Made by a program: the position numbers and the translations under genes
Notes under the pieces: model-generated
What the model was told of the DNA's origin: nothing
Databases searched by the model: none
The model's input: the letters and a program-made list of their open reading frames with translations, nothing else
Assembly: GCF_014842265.1 (NCBI RefSeq)
Contig: NZ_JACYVI010000005.1
Coordinates: 246,518 to 310,517 of the forward strand
From: Pseudomonas sp. CFBP 13711
Lineage (GTDB): Bacteria; Pseudomonadota; Gammaproteobacteria; Pseudomonadales; Pseudomonadaceae
Direction of reading: 5' to 3'
DNA length: 64,000 nt
Shown: piece after piece, positions 1-8,786 of the stretch
How the letters are laid out: every line of letters starts with the position of its first letter
How positions within the stretch are numbered: the first letter of the stretch is position 1

Positions 1-559
1 AGCGCGCCGGGGTGATCTTGCCGTCCTTGAAATAACGCTGAGTGAAGCTGACGCAGCCCATCTGCAGGCTTTCGCGCAGCAGCGGCTCGAAGCGCTGGCC
101 GATGATGAACTCGGTGCTGCCGCCGCCAATGTCGGCGACCAGGCGTTTGCCGGGCGTGTCGGCCAGGGTGTGGGAGACGCCCAGGTAGATCAAGCGCGCT
201 TCTTCACGGCCGGAGATGACCTCGACCGGATGGCCGAGGATTTCTTCGGCGCGGTGAATGAATTCGTTGCGGTTGCGGGCTTCGCGCAGGGCGTTGGTGC
301 CGACGATGCGCACGGCACCGGGCGGCATACCGTTGATCAGCTGGGCGAAACGCTTGAGGCAGTCGAGCCCGCGCTGCATGGATTCTTCGCTGAGGCGGCG
401 GTCGTCATCGATCCCCGCGGCCAGCTGCACTTTCTCACCGAGCCGCTCGAGGATGCGAATTTCGCCCTGATTGGCTTTGGCGACAACCATATGGAAGCTG
501 TTGGAGCCCAGGTCGATCGCGGCGATCAGCGAGAGGTTTTTGGCTGTGGATAGCGGCAT
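1..559 (-). CDS. ppx: Exopolyphosphatase, N-terminal part (cut by window edge)
   Basis: Ppx/GppA-family phosphatase that removes terminal phosphates from polyphosphate in the cytoplasm. The visible protein starts [20 protein letters not shown] and continues with the family's ASKHA-fold nucleotide-binding motif ([15 protein letters not shown], about residues 13-27). Only about 186 of the roughly 500 residues expected for the family are in the window; the rest runs off the left edge. The ATG at 559 is chosen because the family motif begins a few residues later. In Pseudomonas ppx commonly lies beside trxA and rho, as here, though an ABC transporter block and repeats now separate them. Confidence 0.93.
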   Translation of the reverse strand, partial: MPLSTAKNLSLIAAIDLGSNSFHMVVAKANQGEIRILERLGEKVQLAAGIDDDRRLSEESMQRGLDCLKRFAQLINGMPPGAVRIVGTNALREARNRNEFIHRAEEILGHPVEVISGREEARLIYLGVSHTLADTPGKRLVADIGGGSTEFIIGQRFEPLLRESLQMGCVSFTQRYFKDGKITPAR

Positions 560-646
560 GGTCAAAAGATCTCGGTCGATAACTCCGACATCGTGCCACG
601 ATCCATCACCGTCGCCAAACCGGCAACGTATTTGCGCGGTATTAGC

Positions 647-737
647 AGGACCGGCTTCAGCCGGGAAGGGGCCGTTATGTACGCCATCAGTTTTACGGTA
701 TGGCAACTGACGCCTTCCCGGCTAAAGCCGGTCCTAC
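647..737. repeat. REP-type inverted pair, copy A
   Basis: An outer arm GGACCGGCTTCAGCCGGGAAG is mirrored at the other end by CTTCCCGGCTAAAGCCGGTCC, with about 48 bases between. Each arm also contains its own small palindrome (CCGGCTTnAGCCGG). This is the layout of a Pseudomonas REP doublet. It lies in the 348-bp gap between ppx and the ABC ATPase gene, and no gene is supported there. Confidence 0.85.
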
Positions 738-784
738 AATTTGAGCCGAAGCCAGCCCCCACAGGATGCACGCGGTGTTTTAGT

Positions 785-875
785 GGGACCGGCTTCAGCC
801 GGGAAGAGGCCGGTGTGTACACCATCAGTTGTACGGTATGGCAGCTGACGCCTTCCCGGCTAAAGCCGGTCCTAC
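785..875. repeat. REP-type inverted pair, copy B
   Basis: Near-duplicate of the doublet 47 bases to its left: same arms, and the inner segment also matches (both contain ACGGTATGGCA and CTGACGCCTTCCCGG). Similarity over the whole unit, not only the arms, points to tandem duplication rather than two independent insertions. The rest of the 560-907 gap shows nothing else. Confidence 0.85.
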
Positions 876-907
876 GATTTGAGCGAAAGCCGGTGCTGCA
901 CTCGGGC

Positions 908-1642
908 TCAAGCCTGCTCGACTGACCCAATGAAATTTGCCAGTTCGGGCGTTTTCGGGTTGGCCATCAACTCTTTCGGGTCGCCCACCTCATGCACCTT
1001 GCCCTGGTGCATGAACACCAGCTTGTCGCCCACCTCCCGGGCGAAGCGCATTTCGTGGGTGACCATGATCAGCGTCATGCCGTCTTTGGCCAGCTCGCGA
1101 ACGACCGCGAGGACTTCGTTGACCAGTTCCGGGTCGAGCGCCGAGGTGATTTCGTCGCACAGCAGCACTTTGGGCGACATCGCCAGCGCACGCGCAATCG
1201 CCACGCGCTGCTGCTGACCACCGGACAGCCGGTCAGGGAAGGCGTCGAATTTCTCGCCCAGGCCCACGCGATTGAGCATTTCCTTCGCCAGCCTGGTCGC
1301 TTCGGCTTTGGAAACCTTCTTCACCACCTGCGGCGCAAGCATCACGTTCTCGCCCACCGTCAGGTGAGGAAACAGGTTGAATTGCTGAAAGACCATGCCG
1401 ACTTTCTGTCTCAGGCTGCGCAGGTCAGCCCGCGCTGCATCGAGGTATTCGCCGTCGACTTCGATCACGCCGTCATTGATCGACTCCAGCCCGTTGAGCG
1501 TGCGCAGCAGTGTGCTTTTGCCCGAACCGCTGCGCCCGATGATCGCCACGACCTGGCCTTCCTCGACGCTGAGGTCGATGCCCTTGAGCACATGGTGGTC
1601 GCCGTAATACTTGTGCAGGGCGGAAATTCTAAGCAGAGGCAT
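908..1642 (-). CDS. Polar amino-acid ABC transporter, ATP-binding protein
   Basis: 244-residue ATPase of the HisP/GlnQ class that energises uptake of a polar amino acid or related compound at the inner membrane. Walker A GRSGSGKST is at residues 36-44, the Q-loop is in VGMVFQQFNLFPH, the signature LSGGQQQR is at 139-146, Walker B VLLCDE at 159-164, and the switch histidine is in VTHEMRFA. After Walker B the sequence reads DEITSALD, where most relatives have DEPTSALD. The gene is last in a four-gene minus-strand operon and its start overlaps the preceding permease gene by 14 bases. The substrate cannot be read from the sequence. Confidence 0.93.
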   Translation of the reverse strand: MPLLRISALHKYYGDHHVLKGIDLSVEEGQVVAIIGRSGSGKSTLLRTLNGLESINDGVIEVDGEYLDAARADLRSLRQKVGMVFQQFNLFPHLTVGENVMLAPQVVKKVSKAEATRLAKEMLNRVGLGEKFDAFPDRLSGGQQQRVAIARALAMSPKVLLCDEITSALDPELVNEVLAVVRELAKDGMTLIMVTHEMRFAREVGDKLVFMHQGKVHEVGDPKELMANPKTPELANFIGSVEQA

Positions 1643-2276
1643 GAAGTCTCCTTTCCAGGTAGCGCGCGCTGAGCGACAACGGATAGCAAAGCAGGAAGTA
1701 GCCCAGGGCGACGAAGCCGTAGACCATGAAGGGCTGGAACGTGGCGTTGGCGAGCATGCCGCCGGTTTTGGTCAGTTCGGTGAAGCCAATGATCGACGTC
1801 ACCGCCGTGCCTTTGACCACTTGCACGGAGAACCCTACCGTCGGCGCCACCGCGATGCGCAATGCCTGGGGCAGAATCACGTAGCGCAGTTGCTCGAAGG
1901 GCGTCAGCGCCAAGCTCGCCGAAGCTTCCCATTGGCCGTTGGAAATCGACTCCACGCAGCCTCGCCAGATCTCAGCCAGGTACGCGCTGGTGAAAAGCGT
2001 CAACGCCAGCGCCGCCGCGAACCAGGGCGAAATGTCGATGCCCATCAGCGCCACGCCGAAGAACACCAGAAACAGCTGCATCAACAACGGCGTGCCTTGA
2101 AACAGCTCGATATAGCAGCGCGCGAGCCGGCGGGGCATTGCCTTCTCGGAGATGCGCAGGGTCATCACCAGCAACCCGATCACGCCGCCGCCGATGAATG
2201 CCACCAGCGACAACACCAGTGTCCATTGCAGCCCGGTCAGCAAGTTGCGCACGACGTCCCAGAGGGTGAAATCCAT
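1629..2276 (-). CDS. Amino-acid ABC transporter permease, second subunit
   Basis: 215-residue inner-membrane permease of the HisM/GlnP class with several hydrophobic segments. It has the EAA-type loop that contacts the ATPase (EASASLALTPFEQLRYVILPQ) and the typical C-terminal segment after GTAVTSIIGF. The reading frame is open upstream, but the ATG at 2276 is preferred: GAGGAG sits just before it, and it overlaps the stop of the upstream permease as ATGA, which indicates translational coupling. The two permease subunits probably form a heterodimer. Confidence 0.9.
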   Translation of the reverse strand: MDFTLWDVVRNLLTGLQWTLVLSLVAFIGGGVIGLLVMTLRISEKAMPRRLARCYIELFQGTPLLMQLFLVFFGVALMGIDISPWFAAALALTLFTSAYLAEIWRGCVESISNGQWEASASLALTPFEQLRYVILPQALRIAVAPTVGFSVQVVKGTAVTSIIGFTELTKTGGMLANATFQPFMVYGFVALGYFLLCYPLSLSARYLERRLHASA

Positions 2277-2941
2277 CAGCGGCTCCTCGCGATGTAACGT
2301 CGGCCGATCCACGCCAGCAACTGACGCACCAGCAGCGCCATGCACAGGTAGATCAGCGTGGTAATGATGTACGTCTCAAACGCGCGGAAGTTGCGCGACT
2401 GAATGAAGTTCGCCGCAAAGCTCAGCTCCTCGGTGGCAATCTGCGAACAGACTGCCGAGCCGAGCATCACGATGATGATCTGGCTGCTCAACGCCGGCCA
2501 GACCTTGCCCAGTGCCGGGACCAGCACGACGTGGCGGAAGGTCTCGAAGCGCGTCATTGCCAGCGCGGCCGAGGCTTCGATCTGGCCGCGCGGAATGGCC
2601 TGCACACCCGCGCGGATGATCTCCGTCGAATAGGCGCCGAGGTTGATGACCATCGCCAGCACGGCGGCCTGCCACTCGGATATCTGCAGCCCCAGGGACG
2701 GCAGCCCGAAGAAAATGAAAAACAGCTGCACCAGAAACGGCGTGTTGCGGATCAGCTCGACGTAGACACCGAAAATGGCCGAGAACGGCTGGATTTTCCA
2801 CGCCCTGACAATCGCCCCGACGATGCCGACGCTGACGCCGAGCAACGTGCCGATGGCGGTCAGTTCCAGCGTGAACAGTGCGCCGCGCAGGAGCAGGTCA
2901 GTGCTTTGCAGGACCGGGATAAAGTCGAACTGATAAGCCAT
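2276..2941 (-). CDS. Amino-acid ABC transporter permease, first subunit
   Basis: 221-residue inner-membrane permease, paralogous to the gene downstream. It has the family segments RNTPFLVQLFFIFFGLPSLG and the ATPase-contact loop IEASAALAMTRFETFRHVVLVPA. It lies 23 bases after the binding-protein gene and overlaps the next permease by four bases. With the binding protein and ATPase it makes a complete importer. Confidence 0.92.
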   Translation of the reverse strand: MAYQFDFIPVLQSTDLLLRGALFTLELTAIGTLLGVSVGIVGAIVRAWKIQPFSAIFGVYVELIRNTPFLVQLFFIFFGLPSLGLQISEWQAAVLAMVINLGAYSTEIIRAGVQAIPRGQIEASAALAMTRFETFRHVVLVPALGKVWPALSSQIIIVMLGSAVCSQIATEELSFAANFIQSRNFRAFETYIITTLIYLCMALLVRQLLAWIGRRYIARSR

Positions 2942-2964
2942 TTATGCGCCTCGGCAGTCGATGA

Positions 2965-3750
2965 TCAGAGGTCGGCAGGCAATGGCTGCTTGAGCCAGGT
3001 CTGCGCGTTCTTCTCCAGCGCGCCGTCTTTCTTCGCCGCTTCGAGGATCTCGTTCACTTTGGCCAGCAACTCAGGCTGACCTTTGTTCACACCTACGTAG
3101 ACCGGCGAGTCCTTGAGCTTCACCTTCAGTTCGGGGATGCGCTTGGGGTTTTTCTCGCTGATGGCGACCATGACCACGTTGCCGCTGGCGATCAGGTCGG
3201 TCTGCTTGGCCAGATAAGCCGCGATGGTCGAGTTGTTGTCTTCGAAGCGTTTGATCGTGGCTTCCTTCGGCGCAACGGCGGTCAGCTCGATGTCCTCGAT
3301 GGCGCCACGGGTCACGCTGATGGTTTTGCCTTTCAGGTCGTCCACGGTTTTGATCGCGTCTTCAGGCGGGCCGAATACCGCGAGGTAGAACGGTGCGTAA
3401 GCGCGGGAGAAATCGATGACCTTTTCGCGGTCCGGGTTTTTGCCAAGGCTGGAGATGACCAGGTCAACCTTGCCAGTGGTCAGGTAAGGGATGCGATTGG
3501 TGCTGTTGACCGGCGTCAGCTCAAGCTTGACCTTCAATTGGTTGGCGATCAGCTGCGCGGTATCGATGTCCAGGCCGCGCGGCTTCATGTCGGGGCCGAC
3601 CGAGCCGAAGGGCGGGAAGTCTTGCGGCACAGCGACTTTCAACGTGCCGCGGGCGGTTACATCATCCAGACCATTAGCGTGGGCGGGGGCCTGGCCGAGC
3701 ATGAGGCTGGCAAACAGGGCGGCGAGCAGGGCGCTGTAACGCTGGGTCAT
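2965..3750 (-). CDS. Periplasmic amino-acid-binding protein of the ABC importer
   Basis: 261 residues. The N-terminus has a signal peptide (hydrophobic stretch about 5-20, likely cleavage after AHA). The mature part is a solute-binding protein of family 3, with DVTARGTLKVAVPQDFPPFG near the start of lobe 1, GLDIDTAQLIANQLKV, the hinge strand KVDLVISSLGKNPDREKVIDFS, and a lobe-2 region around KGKTISVTRGAIEDIEL. It is first in the operon and divergent from an FCD/GntR regulator gene. The ligand is unknown; an amino acid or opine-like compound would fit. Confidence 0.92.
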   Translation of the reverse strand: MTQRYSALLAALFASLMLGQAPAHANGLDDVTARGTLKVAVPQDFPPFGSVGPDMKPRGLDIDTAQLIANQLKVKLELTPVNSTNRIPYLTTGKVDLVISSLGKNPDREKVIDFSRAYAPFYLAVFGPPEDAIKTVDDLKGKTISVTRGAIEDIELTAVAPKEATIKRFEDNNSTIAAYLAKQTDLIASGNVVMVAISEKNPKRIPELKVKLKDSPVYVGVNKGQPELLAKVNEILEAAKKDGALEKNAQTWLKQPLPADL

Positions 3751-3873
3751 GGGGTGTCTCCGAATCGATCAATGTGTAGGCGAAGCCCGGGTGATGGCCA
3801 AGCATCAGTGCACAGCCCATGCCAGCCGTTTGTTTGCAACCGTGGAATGCGGGCCCCAGGCCTGATCCGGTCT

Positions 3874-3889
3874 AACTGGTCTGAACAGT
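3874..3889. promoter_or_regulatory. Candidate operator for the FCD/GntR regulator
   Basis: AACTGGTCTGAACAGT lies in the divergent gap between the importer and the regulator gene. It is an interrupted inverted repeat (ACTG-N7-CAGT) and resembles operators of FCD-type GntR proteins such as FadR and LldR (CTGGTC...). Position and shape are seen; binding is inferred. Confidence 0.4.
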
Positions 3890-4015
3890 GAGTTGACGAG
3901 GCGCCCTGCTTTGGCGCGCCTGAAAGGCCCGGCGCCCCTCGCTTGGGCGTCACTTGCCGGATACCTCCGATGGCGATACAAGGGATTTTTCCTACGGTTT
4001 CCACACCTGATCGCT

Positions 4016-4720
4016 ATGCATCCGAGCCCTGTCGCAGTGCCTGAAGCCGCCTTCCAGGCGATCCGCAAATTGATCGCCGAGCAGGGCTATGTGCCCGGCG
4101 ACAGCCTGCCATCCCAGCGGGATCTGGCGATTCGTCTGGGCGTCAGTCGCGCTTCGTTGCGTGAAGCATTGTCATCGTTGAGCGCTCTGGGACTGGTCAG
4201 TGTGCAGCCCGGCAAGGGCGTCTTCGTGCAGGCGATTTCTGAACCACAACGGAGCACGAGTGGATTTTCCTGGCCGTATGCAGCGCACGCCTCGCCCGCA
4301 GAGACGTTTCAGTTGCGCTACGCCCTGGAGGGTTTTGCAGCCGGGCTTGCGGCAGTGACGTTGACGGCCGACGAGCGCGATGTACTGGAAGACAACGTCG
4401 AGGCGATGCGGCTTGAGCTCAAGGCCGGGGACTTTGAGTGCGCAGCCCGGCTCGACTTCGATTTTCATCGACGCATCCTTGTCGCCAGTGGCAATCAGGC
4501 GATTCTGGGGATCATCACCAGCAGCGCCGACATTTTTCTGGAAAGCCAGAAGCTGCCATTTATCCGGGCGGGCAGGGCGATGGAGACCTGGCAGGAGCAC
4601 CGCAAGATCCTCCGGGCGTTGGCGCGAAACGCGTCTGGCCCGGCGCAGAAAGCCATGCAGGAGCACATCCGCGGCGCGGCGTTACGCACCGGCATTGTGT
4701 TCGTCGCACCCTCCGGCTGA
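4016..4720 (+). CDS. GntR-family (FCD type) transcriptional regulator
   Basis: 234 residues. The N-terminal winged helix-turn-helix is clear: YVPGDSLPSQRDLAIRLGVS followed by RASLREALSSLSALGLVSVQPGKGVFV. The C-terminal all-helical FCD ligand domain covers about residues 85-225 (LRYALEGFAAGLAA... LDFDFHRRILVASGN, with the acidic/histidine metal site). The frame stays open upstream to about 3893, but the ATG at 4016 places the start at the usual distance from the DNA-binding domain. It is transcribed away from the ABC importer, so a substrate-responsive repressor of that importer is the simplest reading. Confidence 0.9.
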   Translation: MHPSPVAVPEAAFQAIRKLIAEQGYVPGDSLPSQRDLAIRLGVSRASLREALSSLSALGLVSVQPGKGVFVQAISEPQRSTSGFSWPYAAHASPAETFQLRYALEGFAAGLAAVTLTADERDVLEDNVEAMRLELKAGDFECAARLDFDFHRRILVASGNQAILGIITSSADIFLESQKLPFIRAGRAMETWQEHRKILRALARNASGPAQKAMQEHIRGAALRTGIVFVAPSG

Positions 4721-4843
4721 GCTCCGTCGATTGAGGCAACCCTGTCGAGCCATAGCAAGAGACAATCAACCTCGGCTTCCTGTCACCGCGTGACACAGTT
4801 ATGATGGCCCACGTTTTTTTGCCTATGACCTCGGAGAAATCTC

Positions 4844-5173
4844 ATGAGTAACGACCTGATCAAGCATGTCAGCGATGCGAGCTTCGAAGCCGATGTCCTG
4901 AAGGCCAGCGGCCCTGTACTGGTCGATTACTGGGCTGAATGGTGTGGCCCGTGCAAGATGATTGCCCCGGTTCTGGATGACATCGCTACTCATTACGATG
5001 GCAAGCTGACCATTGCCAAGCTGAACATCGACGACAACCAGGAAACACCGGCCAAGCACGGCGTCCGTGGTATTCCGACTCTGATGCTGTTCAAGGACGG
5101 CGAAGTCGCCGCGACCAAGGTCGGCGCACTGTCCAAGTCCCAGCTGCAAGCGTTCCTCGACGCCAATATCTGA
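4844..5173 (+). CDS. trxA: Thioredoxin 1
   Basis: 109-residue cytoplasmic thiol-disulfide oxidoreductase. The redox site WCGPC is at residues 33-37 (Cys34/Cys37), and the cis-proline loop RGIPTLMLF follows at the expected place. Length is normal. CGGAG lies just before the ATG. It is followed by its own intrinsic terminator and then by rho, the usual Pseudomonas arrangement. Confidence 0.98.
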   Translation: MSNDLIKHVSDASFEADVLKASGPVLVDYWAEWCGPCKMIAPVLDDIATHYDGKLTIAKLNIDDNQETPAKHGVRGIPTLMLFKDGEVAATKVGALSKSQLQAFLDANI

Positions 5174-5183
5174 TGACGTTAAA

Positions 5184-5209
5184 GCCCCGCAAATCGCGGG
5201 GTTTTTTTC
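5184..5209 (+). terminator. Intrinsic terminator after trxA
   Basis: CCCCGC-AAAT-CGCGGGG hairpin followed by seven T residues, 11 bases after the trxA stop codon. Confidence 0.9.
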
Positions 5210-5349
5210 TGGCGTCGTACTAGACGCTTAGAAAATCAAGTGGTACATTCGGCCCCGCAACGGCTTCTCCGTTGCCCCCTGCTAGCCGTCGCCGACCGTC
5301 TCCTTTCGATTTGCACGCGATCCTGTCGCCTTCTCTGCGGCGCGGCCTC

Positions 5350-5368
5350 ATTAAGCCAAAAGCTTAAT
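5350..5368 (+). promoter_or_regulatory. Hairpin in the rho 5' leader
   Basis: ATTAAGC-CAAAA-GCTTAAT is a perfect 7-bp inverted repeat 33 bases before the rho start codon. The surrounding leader (about 5215-5400) is long, C-rich and G-poor in places, as expected of a rho gene that limits its own expression through Rho-dependent termination. No clear ribosome binding site is visible directly before the rho ATG. Confidence 0.4.
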
Positions 5369-5401
5369 TTCCCCCTCCATACATGATTACGTCATTCCTA
5401 T

Positions 5402-6661
5402 ATGAACCTGACTGAACTCAAGCAAAAGCCTATTACCGATCTGCTCGAAATGGCCGAACAGATGGGCATAGAAAATATGGCCCGTTCGCGCAAGCAGGAC
5501 GTGATTTTCTCCCTGCTGAAGAAGCACGCGAAGAGCGGCGAGGAAATCTCGGGTGACGGCGTGCTGGAGATCCTCCAGGATGGCTTCGGCTTCCTTCGTT
5601 CTGCAGACGCCTCCTACCTCGCCGGCCCAGACGACATTTACGTCTCGCCGAGCCAGATCCGCCGCTTCAACCTGCGCACGGGCGACACCATTGTCGGCAA
5701 GATCCGTCCGCCAAAGGAAGGCGAGCGTTACTTCGCACTGCTCAAGGTCGACACCATCAACTTCGACCGTCCAGAAAACGCGAAGAACAAGATTCTGTTC
5801 GAAAACCTGACGCCGCTGTTCCCGACCATTCGCATGAAGATGGAAGCCGGTAACGGTTCCACCGAAGACCTCACCGGTCGCGTTATCGATCTGTGTGCCC
5901 CGATCGGTAAAGGCCAGCGCGGCCTGATCGTTGCTCCGCCAAAGGCGGGCAAGACCATCATGCTGCAGAACATCGCGTCGAACATCACGCGTAACAACCC
6001 TGAAGTCCATCTGATCGTTCTGCTGATCGATGAGCGTCCTGAAGAAGTAACCGAAATGCAGCGCACCGTGCGCGGCGAAGTGGTTGCTTCCACTTTTGAT
6101 GAGCCACCGACCCGTCACGTGCAGGTCGCCGAAATGGTGATCGAAAAGGCCAAGCGCCTGGTCGAGCACAAGAAAGACGTGGTCATCCTGCTTGACTCCA
6201 TCACCCGTCTGGCTCGCGCCTACAACACCGTCATTCCGAGCTCCGGCAAGGTCCTGACCGGTGGTGTCGATGCGCACGCCCTCGAGAAGCCAAAGCGTTT
6301 CTTCGGTGCGGCACGTAACATCGAAGAAGGCGGCTCGCTGACCATCATCGCCACCGCGCTGGTTGAAACCGGCTCGAAGATGGATGAAGTGATCTACGAA
6401 GAATTCAAGGGTACCGGCAACATGGAGCTGCCTCTGGATCGCAAGATCGCAGAGAAACGCGTCTTCCCGGCCATCAACATCAACCGTTCCGGCACACGCC
6501 GCGAAGAGTTGCTGACGGCCGACGACGAGTTGCAGCGCATGTGGATCCTGCGCAAGCTGCTGCATCCTATGGATGAAGTCGCCGCCATCGAGTTCTTGAT
6601 CGACAAGCTGAAACAGACCAAGACCAACGATGAGTTCTTCCTGTCGATGAAGCGCAAGTAA
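5402..6661 (+). CDS. rho: Transcription termination factor Rho
   Basis: 419-residue hexameric RNA helicase that ends transcription of untranslated RNA. It has an N-terminal RNA-binding domain ([15 protein letters not shown]... [12 protein letters not shown], about residues 52-90) and a RecA-like ATPase domain. Walker A APPKAGKT is at 178-185, then [16 protein letters not shown] and the Walker B-containing [17 protein letters not shown], with the R-loop/C-terminal part ending in FFLSMKRK. Length and sequence are typical. The start follows the usual MNLTELK. It has its own terminator. Confidence 0.99.
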   Translation: MNLTELKQKPITDLLEMAEQMGIENMARSRKQDVIFSLLKKHAKSGEEISGDGVLEILQDGFGFLRSADASYLAGPDDIYVSPSQIRRFNLRTGDTIVGKIRPPKEGERYFALLKVDTINFDRPENAKNKILFENLTPLFPTIRMKMEAGNGSTEDLTGRVIDLCAPIGKGQRGLIVAPPKAGKTIMLQNIASNITRNNPEVHLIVLLIDERPEEVTEMQRTVRGEVVASTFDEPPTRHVQVAEMVIEKAKRLVEHKKDVVILLDSITRLARAYNTVIPSSGKVLTGGVDAHALEKPKRFFGAARNIEEGGSLTIIATALVETGSKMDEVIYEEFKGTGNMELPLDRKIAEKRVFPAININRSGTRREELLTADDELQRMWILRKLLHPMDEVAAIEFLIDKLKQTKTNDEFFLSMKRK

Positions 6662-6685
6662 CACCCTGCGCTGAACCGACCGTAG

Positions 6686-6718
6686 AAAAATGGTGTCCTT
6701 CCGGACACCATTTTTTTT
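6686..6718 (+). terminator. Intrinsic terminator after rho
   Basis: TGGTGTCC-TTCC-GGACACCA hairpin with A-run before and eight T residues after; it could work in both directions. Confidence 0.92.
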
Positions 6719-6757
6719 GCCCTTTTCCGTAGACCTCTCCCGTAGACAAGGAGCGTC

Positions 6758-8716
6758 ATGCACACGTTTGGCAATCGCCGTGATATCGATGGGCTGCGGG
6801 CCCTGGCCGTGGTCCCGGTGCTGTTGTTTCACTTCGGTCTTGGACTGAGCGGCGGCTTCGTCGGCGTCGATGTGTTCTTCGTCATCTCCGGGTACCTGAT
6901 CACGTCCATCATTTTCCGTGAGATCAGCGCTGGGCGATTCAGCTTCGTTGATTTCTGGGCCCGTCGCGCGCGGCGTATCGTCCCCGCCGTAACCGTTGTC
7001 GTGCTGGCCACGTTGGCGTTCGGCTGGATATTGCTGACCCCCAAGGACTACGCCGAGCTGGGCCGGGAAGTGCGGTATCAGTCGATATTCATGTCCAACC
7101 TGCTGTTCATGCGGCAGGACGGCTACTTCGATTCCGCGTCAGATTTCAAACCGCTGCTTCACACCTGGTCGCTGGCGGTGGAGGAGCAGTACTACATTTT
7201 CTTCCCGCTGCTGATGGTGCTGGCGACGCGGTACGTGCGGCACTGGCGCTGGTTGCTGCTCGGCCTGCTGGTGCTGTCGTTCGGGCTGAACATCTGGGCG
7301 ATCAAGCACAAGCCCGAGGCCGCGTTCTTTCTGCTGCCGATGCGTGCATGGGAGCTGCTGTGCGGTGCGATGCTGGCCGTCGCGCCTGCGCCTAAACGCC
7401 CGCTGCCGAGCTGGGTGTACCAGACGATCAGCCTGAGCGGCTTTGCGGCGGTCGTACTGGCGATGCTGAGCTTTGACAAAACCACTCAATTCCCCGGCTG
7501 GGCGGCGCTGCTGCCGGTGCTGGGCACGACTGCGATGATCTGGGCCAACGGTCATCCCGCGTCATGGGTCGGGCGTTTGCTGAGCATCAAACCGCTGGTG
7601 GCGATCGGTCTCATCTCCTACTCGCTGTACCTGTGGCATTGGCCTATCCATGTCTACGCCAATGCGATTTCCGCCGACGGCATTTCCGACCTGGAAGCGG
7701 TCGGCTGGATTCTTCTGGCCGGCGCGCTGGCCTGGCTGAGCTGGCGCTTCGTCGAGCTCCCGTTCCGTGAGCGCCGCTTACTGGCCGGCCGCAAGCCGGT
7801 GCTGATTGGCGGCCTGCTGACCCTGGCCGTGCTGGCGCTGGTAGGACAGGCGGTGCGCTCCAGTGATGGCGTGCCGCAACGGATGTCGGGTCAGGCGCGT
7901 GCCTATGCGCTGTCTCAGGAATGGAACGCCGGTCAGATGGACTGTTTCCTGCTCGGATCAAAGCACAGCAAGGGTCTGGACAAGCTCTGTCGAGCGGGTG
8001 GCAATGCCGACGCCGCGCCGTCCCATCTCATCTGGGGCGACAGTCATGCAGCGGCTTTGTGGCCTGGCGTCAGGATCGCGGCCGAGCAAGCGCACATGCC
8101 TGTCTGGCTGGCGAGCATGAGTGGATGCCCGCCCCTTGTCAGCACCGCAACCAGTAAGCGCTGTCAGGATTTCAATGCGCTGAACGTCGAGCGCGTTCGA
8201 ATGCAGCAAATTCCCGATGTCACCTTGGCCGCGCGCTGGAGCCTGTACATCTACGGGCTGGAAGACGGCAACAAGAGCAACGTGCTGCTGAAACGGGAAT
8301 CCATTGCTCAAAACGAAGCGTATTTTGCCGATGCGTTGAAAGCGCAGATCGCCGAATTGCGTGCAGCCGGCGCCCAGGTCTGGTTGTTCAAGGAAGTGCC
8401 GCAGCAGCGCAAGGGCACCATCGAGAGATTGAGCAGCCTGGCGCGGGTCGGGCGTTCGGCGGCAGAGGTTGGGCGGCCGGCGACGGAGCTTGATGCGCGA
8501 CAGGCGTTCATCAATCAGCTGTTCGCCACCCTCAGCCAAGCGGATGCGGGCGTTCACCTGATTGACCCGAAACCGCTGATGTGTGAGGGCGGCCTGTGCC
8601 GTGCCGAAGTTGACGGGCGTTCGCTGTACAAGGACGAGGATCACCTGTCGGATCTGGGCGGCGAGAAGATGCAGCCGCTGTTCACGCCGGTATTCCGCGC
8701 AACACCGCGCATTTGA
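6758..8716 (+). CDS. Membrane O-acyltransferase with SGNH domain (OafA-like)
   Basis: 652 residues in two parts. Residues about 8-360 are an acyltransferase-3 membrane domain of some ten hydrophobic helices: RDIDGLRALAVVPVLLFHFG with the conserved His, GGFVGVDVFFVISGYLIT, WARRARRIVPA and HTWSLAVEEQYYIFFPL. Residues about 415-645 are an SGNH esterase-like domain with the nucleophile in WGDSHAAALWPG (near residue 429) and the Asp/His pair in DEDHLSDLG (near 626-629). Such proteins acetylate surface sugars, typically O-antigen or other polysaccharide, moving acetyl groups across the inner membrane. A homologue sits between rho and ubiD in other Pseudomonas, so this is a core-location gene. The exact target is unknown. 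Confidence 0.9.
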   Translation: MHTFGNRRDIDGLRALAVVPVLLFHFGLGLSGGFVGVDVFFVISGYLITSIIFREISAGRFSFVDFWARRARRIVPAVTVVVLATLAFGWILLTPKDYAELGREVRYQSIFMSNLLFMRQDGYFDSASDFKPLLHTWSLAVEEQYYIFFPLLMVLATRYVRHWRWLLLGLLVLSFGLNIWAIKHKPEAAFFLLPMRAWELLCGAMLAVAPAPKRPLPSWVYQTISLSGFAAVVLAMLSFDKTTQFPGWAALLPVLGTTAMIWANGHPASWVGRLLSIKPLVAIGLISYSLYLWHWPIHVYANAISADGISDLEAVGWILLAGALAWLSWRFVELPFRERRLLAGRKPVLIGGLLTLAVLALVGQAVRSSDGVPQRMSGQARAYALSQEWNAGQMDCFLLGSKHSKGLDKLCRAGGNADAAPSHLIWGDSHAAALWPGVRIAAEQAHMPVWLASMSGCPPLVSTATSKRCQDFNALNVERVRMQQIPDVTLAARWSLYIYGLEDGNKSNVLLKRESIAQNEAYFADALKAQIAELRAAGAQVWLFKEVPQQRKGTIERLSSLARVGRSAAEVGRPATELDARQAFINQLFATLSQADAGVHLIDPKPLMCEGGLCRAEVDGRSLYKDEDHLSDLGGEKMQPLFTPVFRATPRI

Positions 8717-8786
8717 GTTGGACACAGGCTGCCGTCTGCGGTCAGAGCAGGTAGGATGTGCATCTATTTGGTGAGTGGCCGGGTTA

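Noticed and set aside
647..875. Possible CRISPR-like direct repeats
   Set aside because: Only two units with long, nearly identical inner parts and inverted arms; this is a duplicated REP doublet and no cas gene is present.
593..925. Open frames on both strands in the ppx-ABC gap
   Set aside because: They consist mainly of translated REP palindromes (repeated RTGFSREG / PSRLKPV), not protein-coding sequence.
3747..4004. 85-codon minus-strand frame in the divergent regulator gap
   Set aside because: Overlaps the probable promoter/operator region, has no ribosome binding site and no recognisable product.
5387..6832. 481-codon open frame opposite rho
   Set aside because: Shadow of a highly conserved, GC-rich gene; composition is biased by the rho codon pattern and no family is recognisable.
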